A DNA stretch of 45,265 bases from Deltaproteobacteria bacterium (GTDB lineage: Bacteria; Desulfobacterota; RBG-13-43-22): positions 1-45,265 of the forward strand of contig JACRBX010000320.1 in assembly GCA_016219225.1 (NCBI GenBank). The letters are read 5' to 3'. Each line of letters opens with the position of its first letter. Positions within the stretch are counted from its first letter, which is position 1. Under the pieces are notes generated by a model. The model searched no databases and was not told the origin of the DNA. It saw only the letters and a program-made list of their open reading frames with translations. Positions 40,361 to 45,265 of this stretch are shown here, in pieces. The position numbers were made by a program, and so were the translations under genes.

Positions 40361-41604
40361 AAACCCCGGAAGAACTTTATCAGCAACGGGAAAAGCGGGT
40401 CCAGGATGCCATCGCCCTGCGCGTCCCGGACCGGGTGCCTATTCTGGTCCTTTTTGCTTTTTTCCCGGCCAAGTACTGCGGGATGACCATTCAGGAATTG
40501 ATGTACGACCCGGAAAAGATTTTTCAGGCCGAGTGGAAGACCATGATCGATTTTGAGCCGGATATGGACAATAATCCATTCGGGATCAGGCTACTAGGCC
40601 CCCTCCTGGAAACTCTGGATTTCAAGCCCTTGAAATGGCCCGGTCACGGGGTGGCCGCCAACCACACCTACCAGTATATTGAGGGGGAGTACATGAAGGC
40701 GGAGGAATACGATCATTTCCTTCTGGACCCCACTGACTTCATGATCCGGAGGTTCTGGCCCCGCATCATGGGTGGTTTGAGCGGGTTGCAGCAGCTTCCC
40801 CCCCTCCACAACATTATCAGCTATTACCTGGGGATGCCTATGGGCTTTCGTGGATTTACCCAGCCGGAGGTCAAAGAGGCACTGGAAACCCTGGTGAAGG
40901 CCGGTGAAAAATCGTTGGAGATCGCCGCCTACTCCATGCGGTTTAGCAAGGAGGCCCGGGAGGCGGGTTTCCCCATGCAGTATGGGGCATTGTGTCAAGC
41001 CCCCTTCGACACCTTGACCGATTTCTTCCGGGGTATGAAGGGCGCCATGCTGGACCTGTATCGGAGGCCCGAGAAGGTTATTCAAGCCTGCGAGAAGCTG
41101 TTACCCTTTATGATCGAGATGGCCTTAAACGGCACCCGGGCCAGCGGAAACCCCCGGGTCTTTATCCCCATCCACTGGGGATTGGATAACTTCATGTCCC
41201 GGGAGCAGTTCAACCGGTTCTTCTGGCCCACCCTCCGGGACCTGATGGTAACCCTGATCCATGAAGGATTGAACCCCTGCCCCTTGTGGGAAGGCAACTG
41301 CACTACCCGGCTGGAGACCATCAAGGACATCCCTGCCGGTAAGGCCTGCTATGCCTTTGAAGCCACCGATATGGTCAAGGCCAAGGAAATCCTGGGCGGC
41401 ACGGTCTGCATTCGGGGAAATGTTCCGCTGTCCATCATAGCTACCGGCACCCCGGACCAGGTCCGGGCCTGTTGCAAAAAATTGATCGATACGGTGGCCC
41501 AGGGAGGCGGCTATATCATGGACACCTCCACCGGCCTGGACGACGCCAAACCGGAAAATGTGAAGGCCTTGATTGATTTTACCCGGGAATACGGGGTGTA
41601 TTAG
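40357..41604 (+). CDS. Uroporphyrinogen decarboxylase-family methyltransferase (MtaA/CmuA-like)
   Basis: 415 residues from ATG 40357, which overlaps the corrinoid gene stop (ATGA). UroD/MtaA-type TIM barrel: RVQDAIALRVPDRVPILVLF at the start, GLDNFMSREQFNRFFWPTLR in the second half, and GTVCIRGNVPLSIIATGTPD near the end. In MtaA-type enzymes a zinc site HxC...C activates the methyl acceptor; by eye the equivalent positions here read PLWEGNC and MDTSTGL, so those ligands seem replaced. Its length and features exclude haem biosynthetic HemE. It probably demethylates the imported substrate or passes the methyl group on; direction is unknown. Confidence 0.85.
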   Translation: MKTPEELYQQREKRVQDAIALRVPDRVPILVLFAFFPAKYCGMTIQELMYDPEKIFQAEWKTMIDFEPDMDNNPFGIRLLGPLLETLDFKPLKWPGHGVAANHTYQYIEGEYMKAEEYDHFLLDPTDFMIRRFWPRIMGGLSGLQQLPPLHNIISYYLGMPMGFRGFTQPEVKEALETLVKAGEKSLEIAAYSMRFSKEAREAGFPMQYGALCQAPFDTLTDFFRGMKGAMLDLYRRPEKVIQACEKLLPFMIEMALNGTRASGNPRVFIPIHWGLDNFMSREQFNRFFWPTLRDLMVTLIHEGLNPCPLWEGNCTTRLETIKDIPAGKACYAFEATDMVKAKEILGGTVCIRGNVPLSIIATGTPDQVRACCKKLIDTVAQGGGYIMDTSTGLDDAKPENVKALIDFTREYGVY

Positions 41605-41820
41605 ATTCGAAAAGAGCGCAATCGACGATGCCGCCCGGATGAAACCGTTTATCCTGGCCGTGGATCTCATGCTGGGCCGGGATTCCACGGCCAGGTCCTA
41701 TACGAATCACAACCGAAAGCTGAAACAGGAATTTAAGACTCTCTCCGTGAGTTCAAAACCCGATTCTATTTTTCGAAACAACCCATATCGTTACTGGCCT
41801 TATCTGTTCCCGGAAGAAAA
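41605..41820. other. Gap without a supportable gene
   Basis: The gap between the methyltransferase gene and the PAS regulator (41605-41916) has a GC-rich first third and an AT-rich rest. A frame is open across it (…DDAARMKPFILAVDLMLGRD…), but it has no recognisable motif and no ribosome site. The right part holds the promoter listed separately. Confidence 0.4.
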
Positions 41821-41827
41821 TTCGAAT

Positions 41828-41856
41828 TTGCAGTTTTTCGCAAAGACCATTATAAT
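41828..41856 (+). promoter_or_regulatory. Sigma-70 promoter of the PAS-type activator
   Basis: TTGCAG (41828-41833), 17 bases, then a perfect TATAAT (41851-41856), 60 bases before the GTG start. The regulator is therefore probably expressed independently of the liv-corrinoid operon. Confidence 0.6.
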
Positions 41857-41916
41857 AAAATCTTTCAAAGAATATTTGAAAATTGAAAATCCGGAAAAGA
41901 TCAGACAGGGATCCAG

Positions 41917-43569
41917 GTGAAAGAAACCCCCAAAACAAAACAGCAACGCCTTTTGGAAATAGAAAGACTTCGCAAGAAGCCGGAGGCTACGGAGCGCCGG
42001 ATACAAGACCGGACCGATCAGAGGCAATCGGAAGAGGCGCTGAAAATTTCTGAAACACGTTACCGGCGTCTCTTCGAAACAGCCCAGGACGGCATATTAA
42101 TCCTCGATGCCGAGACAGGGCAAATTTCGGATGTTAATCCATTTCTGGTAGAAATTCTGGGTTATTCCTATGAGGATTTCTTAGGGAAAAAACTTTGGGA
42201 AATCGGTCCCTTTAAAAATATGGAAGCCTCGAAAGCCGCCTTTTCGGAATTGCAGAGCGAAGGATATGTCCGGTTCGAGGATTTACCCCTGGAGACGAAA
42301 GAGGGACACCCGATTGCCGTGGAATTTGTCAGTAATGTCTATCTGGTCAATCATCAAAAAGTGATTCAGTGTAATATCCGCGATATCACCGAACGGAAAC
42401 GTCTGGCCGAGGCCTTGCAAAAAGCCCATAACGAACTGGAACGACGGGTGGAAGAACGGACCATCGAACTTCGGACCGCCAACGAACAACTGGGGCATGA
42501 GATTGAAGAACATCGCCTGTCCGAGGAATCCCTGCGCACGGCCCTTTTTGAAATCAAGACCTTGAAAGACCAATTAGAGACCGAGAATATCTACTTCCGT
42601 CAACAGTCCAAAATGAAACATCAATTCGACCATATTCTCGGTCAAAGCGATGGCATTAAATATGTTCTTTACCGGGCGGAACAGGTCGCTCCTCAGAACA
42701 CAACGGTTCTCATCCTCGGTGAGACCGGTACGGGAAAGGAACTGATCGCCGCCGTCATCCACAGCCTGAGCCCCCGCCAGGATCGGCCGCTGATCACCGT
42801 CAACTGTGCCGCCCTGCCGGCCAATTTAATAGAGAGCGAATTGTTCGGCCGGGAGAAAGGGGCCTTTACCGGGGCCGATACCCGCCAGGTAGGCCGATTC
42901 GAGGTCGCCCACGGCTCAACCCTTTGCTTAGATGAGATAGGGGAACTACCGCTGGAGTTGCAGGCCAAACTGCTCCGGGTGATCCAGCATAACGAGTTTG
43001 AGCGCCTGGGCTCATCCCAGACCATTAAAGTCGACGTGCGAATCGTGGCCACGACCAACCGAAATCTTGAAGAGGAGGTCCGCAAGGGCCGGTTTCGGCA
43101 GGACCTTTACTATCGGCTCAACGTCTTCCCCATCACGGTCCCTCCCTTACGGCAGCGCCGGGAAGACATACCGATCCTGGTCCAGGCATTCACGGAACGA
43201 TATGCCAGAAAATTAGGGAAGCAGATTACCTCCATCCAGAAGGAAACGATGAAGGCCCTCCAGGATTACCCCTGGCCCGGGAACATCCGGGAGTTGGAAA
43301 GTATCATTGAACGGGCCGTGATCTTGTGCCCCGGGCCGGTATTGCAATTGGCGGATAAACTGGAGATTCCATCCCTTCCCTTTCCGGCCGGCATGAATAC
43401 CCTGGAAGAGGTGGAGCGAAACCAAATCGTTAAGACCCTATCGGAAACCCGCTGGCGCATCGAGGGAAAAGACGGGGCCGCGGTCATCCTGGGCCTCCAC
43501 CCGAGCACCTTGAGGGCCAGGATGCATAAGCTCGGGATAGTTCGTCCGGAGATCAAAGAGTCGGATTAA
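41917..43569 (+). CDS. PAS-domain sigma-54-dependent activator
   Basis: 550 residues from GTG 41917 (CAGGGA six bases upstream). A basic coiled start (1-45) leads to a PAS domain at about 44-160 ([20 protein letters not shown], then ITERKRL). A coiled coil spans 160-230. The AAA+ domain has Walker A GETGTGKE (268-275), GAFTGA (315-320) and Walker [10 protein letters not shown]. The C-terminal Fis HTH reads [20 protein letters not shown]. No receiver and no membrane segment, so it senses a cytoplasmic ligand or redox state. It may activate the preceding operon together with, or instead of, the large TPR-GAF activator. Confidence 0.93.
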   Translation: MKETPKTKQQRLLEIERLRKKPEATERRIQDRTDQRQSEEALKISETRYRRLFETAQDGILILDAETGQISDVNPFLVEILGYSYEDFLGKKLWEIGPFKNMEASKAAFSELQSEGYVRFEDLPLETKEGHPIAVEFVSNVYLVNHQKVIQCNIRDITERKRLAEALQKAHNELERRVEERTIELRTANEQLGHEIEEHRLSEESLRTALFEIKTLKDQLETENIYFRQQSKMKHQFDHILGQSDGIKYVLYRAEQVAPQNTTVLILGETGTGKELIAAVIHSLSPRQDRPLITVNCAALPANLIESELFGREKGAFTGADTRQVGRFEVAHGSTLCLDEIGELPLELQAKLLRVIQHNEFERLGSSQTIKVDVRIVATTNRNLEEEVRKGRFRQDLYYRLNVFPITVPPLRQRREDIPILVQAFTERYARKLGKQITSIQKETMKALQDYPWPGNIRELESIIERAVILCPGPVLQLADKLEIPSLPFPAGMNTLEEVERNQIVKTLSETRWRIEGKDGAAVILGLHPSTLRARMHKLGIVRPEIKESD

Positions 43570-43647
43570 GCGGTCCGGCATCCCTATGCGGACAGGACCT
43601 GGTCCACCTGGTTGATCGCGGCAACCAAACCTTCAAGGCTGATATCT

Positions 43648-44811
43648 TCAAAGAAGCTCCGTTCCTTCATTCATCACATCGATAAACTTTCGATACGCGT
43701 ATACCCGGTTTCTATTCCTGCCCGTGATTTCCCGGACCATCCCGGCATCCTCCAGAGCCTTCAGGGTCTTGTTGACCGTGTTTGGAACCAGCCCGGTAGA
43801 TTGACAAAGTCTGGCGGCATCCGCTAACGGCCTTTGCATAAGACTCTGGTGGACCATCAGGGCTGATCCTGCGATGCGACCCAGACCACGCACGGCAACC
43901 CTGTCTTCTTCGGCCAACCGGATCAGTCTCTTGGCTGTTTCTGCTGATTGCTCCGCCGTTAAAAGGATCGCTTTGGCAAAAAAAGAAAGCCAGCCTTCCC
44001 AATCGTTTTCAAGCCTGGTTTTCTGAAGCAGGTCGTAATATTCATCCCGGTGGTTTTTGAAATAAAGACTCAGGTAGAGCAGGGGTTCATGCAGGATAGC
44101 GTCATTACAAAGTATGAGCGTAATCAGCAGTCTGCCAAGCCGTCCATTCCCATCCAGAAAGGGATGTATGGTCTCGAACTGGGCGTGGGTCAGCGCTGCT
44201 TTCTCCAGGGTACTAATTTTCCCCCGTTCATTATTGTAGAAAAGCTCCAACTCTCCCATGCACCCCTGAACAGCATCCGGTGGAGGAGGTACATAGACTG
44301 CGTTGCCCGGGCGTGTTCCGCCAATCCAGTTCTGGCTCCGCCTGAATTCTCCGGGATCTTTTCTGCTGCCCCGGCCGCTTTTTAAAAGAATGGCATGGAT
44401 TTCCTTCAATAAGCGGTTGGAAAGGGGGAAGCCTGATCGGATTTTGTCCAAACCATAGGTCAGAGCTGCCACATAGCACGAAACCTCTTCTACGTCATCT
44501 ATAGGAACGCCCGGCACGGCTTCCATCTCAAAAAGAAGGAGGTCCGACAGGGACGACTGAGTTCCTTCGATCTGTGAGGATAAAACCGCTTCTTTTCTGA
44601 TATACATGTACAGAAGCAGGTTCGTATCGGGCAGATAAGCAGAGGCGCTATCCAGCCGCCCCAGGGCGATAAGAGCCCGATCCAACTCATCCCGAAGCTC
44701 CGGTGATATTTTCAGTGGAGGATCAGGAGGCAACGGATCGGGTATGAATGCCCGTACCGGCTCCCCCGCCGTGCTTACGGTCCGGTATCGCCCCATTGAC
44801 CTTCTTTTCAT
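43648..44811 (-). CDS. Fic-family AMP-transferase with C-terminal winged helix
   Basis: 387 residues. A DUF4172-like N-terminal part carries the inhibitory helix motif SSQIEGT (78-84; [S/T]xxxE[G/N]). The catalytic motif HPFLDGNGRLGR is at 216-227, complete. The beta-hairpin region near 172 reads YVPPPP. The C-terminal 70 residues form a winged helix (SLMQRPLADAARLCQSTGLV, then NTVNKTLKALEDAGMV). This is the class II Fic layout: AMPylation of a target is blocked by the internal Glu. GGAGG precedes the ATG. It may regulate its own promoter, given the inverted repeat upstream. Confidence 0.93.
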   Translation of the reverse strand: MKRRSMGRYRTVSTAGEPVRAFIPDPLPPDPPLKISPELRDELDRALIALGRLDSASAYLPDTNLLLYMYIRKEAVLSSQIEGTQSSLSDLLLFEMEAVPGVPIDDVEEVSCYVAALTYGLDKIRSGFPLSNRLLKEIHAILLKSGRGSRKDPGEFRRSQNWIGGTRPGNAVYVPPPPDAVQGCMGELELFYNNERGKISTLEKAALTHAQFETIHPFLDGNGRLGRLLITLILCNDAILHEPLLYLSLYFKNHRDEYYDLLQKTRLENDWEGWLSFFAKAILLTAEQSAETAKRLIRLAEEDRVAVRGLGRIAGSALMVHQSLMQRPLADAARLCQSTGLVPNTVNKTLKALEDAGMVREITGRNRNRVYAYRKFIDVMNEGTELL

Positions 44812-44870
44812 TTTTTCCTCCGACCCTTATGTAATAGGGTTAATGCATTTTCTGTATTTACCAATTTAAC

Positions 44871-44900
44871 TATTGCACGAATATGCCATAATGTGCAATA
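44871..44900. promoter_or_regulatory. Candidate operator upstream of fic
   Basis: TATTGCAC (44871-44878) and GTGCAATA (44893-44900), perfect 8-bp arms with a 14-base spacer, 60 bases upstream of the fic ATG. A good size for a dimeric winged-helix protein such as the C-terminal domain of this Fic protein. Confidence 0.45.
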
Positions 44901-44929
44901 AGAAAATTATTTCTAATCCTCAAAAATTC

Positions 44930-44970
44930 CCTCCATATATGGAGGTTCCACCAAATATGGAGGCTCCTCC
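44930..44970. repeat. CCTCCATATATGGAGG palindrome and partial repeat
   Basis: A perfect 16-bp palindrome (44930-44945), then a direct copy of ATATGGAGG at 44955-44963, itself followed by CTCCTCC, giving a second imperfect palindrome GGAGG-ct-CCTCC (44959-44970). Two spaced palindromes 18 bases apart suggest tandem operators, for either fic or the gene at 45089. Confidence 0.45.
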
Positions 44971-45088
44971 TATCGTTTTAACCTTCCACCCTATTCTCTC
45001 CTCTTAATAAAACCCTGCGATATCAGACCTGATTCCAAGATTTTTCTTTTTTCGGAATTTTGGCTACTCCTTTGCATTAACTTTTTTT

Positions 45089-45265
45089 ATGATTCTGGTC
45101 GTCATACGCATGAAGGTTCTTCCCGAGAAGCACCTGGAGCTGTCACAAACGATAGCTTTATTGATCGGATCCATACGGACCGAAAAGGGCTGCCTGCGCT
45201 GTGACTGTTGCCAGAATGTGGATAACGAAAATGAACTCTGTCTTCTTGAGGAATGGGATACCCAG
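45089..45265 (+). CDS. Antibiotic biosynthesis monooxygenase (ABM)-domain protein, N-terminal part
   Basis: 59 residues to the window edge, from ATG 45089. ILVVIRMKVLPEKHLELSQT, then LLIGSIRTEKGCLRC and LCLLEEWDTQ follow the ferredoxin-like ABM fold (V-x-V-x-P-x-x..., EKGCL, EEW). Members are small dimeric quinol monooxygenases or haem-degrading enzymes. Four cysteines in the EKGCLRCDCC stretch are unusual. No good ribosome site is seen (T-rich before ATG); a later ATG (45110) is possible. Incomplete. Confidence 0.65.
   Translation, partial: MILVVIRMKVLPEKHLELSQTIALLIGSIRTEKGCLRCDCCQNVDNENELCLLEEWDTQ

Noticed and set aside
45217-45225. TGTGGATAA, a DnaA-box-like word
   Set aside because: Single occurrence inside the ABM coding region; no box cluster, no dnaA, so no origin is called.
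1-45265. rRNA, tRNA (including tRNA-Sec) and CRISPR arrays
   Set aside because: No rRNA or tRNA-like cloverleaf words and no regularly spaced direct repeats were seen. Short tRNAs in gaps cannot be fully excluded by eye.

Overview
The window looks like a chromosome segment of a Gram-negative anaerobe, most likely an uncultured deltaproteobacterium (Desulfobacterota, syntroph or sulfate-reducer type). This rests on a Ugp-type ABC system, two complete LIV-type ABC operons, SelA, an iron-sulfur old-yellow-enzyme reductase, a corrinoid protein with a UroD-type methyltransferase, large sigma-54 activators and a split FTCD histidine pathway. No 16S rRNA is present, so the assignment is inference. 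Coding density is high and GC-rich, with AT-rich gaps at 3323-3416, 25000-25230, 34876-35060 and 41750-41916.

Layout. (1) 1-3322: the end of a TPR protein, then ugpBAE (minus strand) without an ATPase gene. (2) 3417-9841: housekeeping cluster on the minus strand in the order recJ, rpmH, rnpA, yidD, yidC, jag, mnmE; rpmH is only 44 codons and overlaps nothing. (3) 10080-13498: selA from a good sigma-70 promoter, then an OYE/FadH-like flavoenzyme. (4) 13493-17853: livKHMGF (minus). (5) 18290-24920: histidine/urocanate catabolism (hutU, formiminotransferase, cyclodeaminase, an inserted methyltransferase, hutI) with a divergent HutC-type GntR regulator; hutH is absent. (6) 24921-31315: a decayed accessory zone between two copies of the hutC 3' end and beyond. 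It holds an orphan ParD, a truncated MqsA joined to a truncated PIN protein, a DUF4143 ATPase, a VapC stump against an istB stump, a RAYT-transposase relic next to a REP-like sequence, a secreted protein, a flavodoxin-like protein and a [2Fe-2S] subunit pseudogene.

(7) 31316-43569: the most interesting part. A 1043-residue sigma-54 activator (wHTH-TPR-GAF-AAA-Fis), coupled to trmO, faces a plus-strand operon livHMGFK - corrinoid protein - UroD-family methyltransferase. A PAS-type sigma-54 activator with its own sigma-70 promoter follows. The AT-rich divergent gap holds a 9-bp inverted repeat (candidate activator site) and a near-consensus -24/-12 element. I infer a sigma-54-controlled system that imports a methylated compound and transfers its methyl group to a corrinoid protein; substrate and final acceptor are unknown. 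(8) 43648-45265: a Fic protein with a C-terminal winged helix and an inverted repeat upstream, then the start of an ABM-domain monooxygenase.

Several repeat families lie between genes: GTAG-headed REP-like palindromes, CGTCATTCCCG palindromes, AAGGT-type repeats, and a ~64-bp repeat present in inverted orientation on both sides of the methyltransferase in the hut operon. All function calls come from reading motifs by eye; no database search was run.
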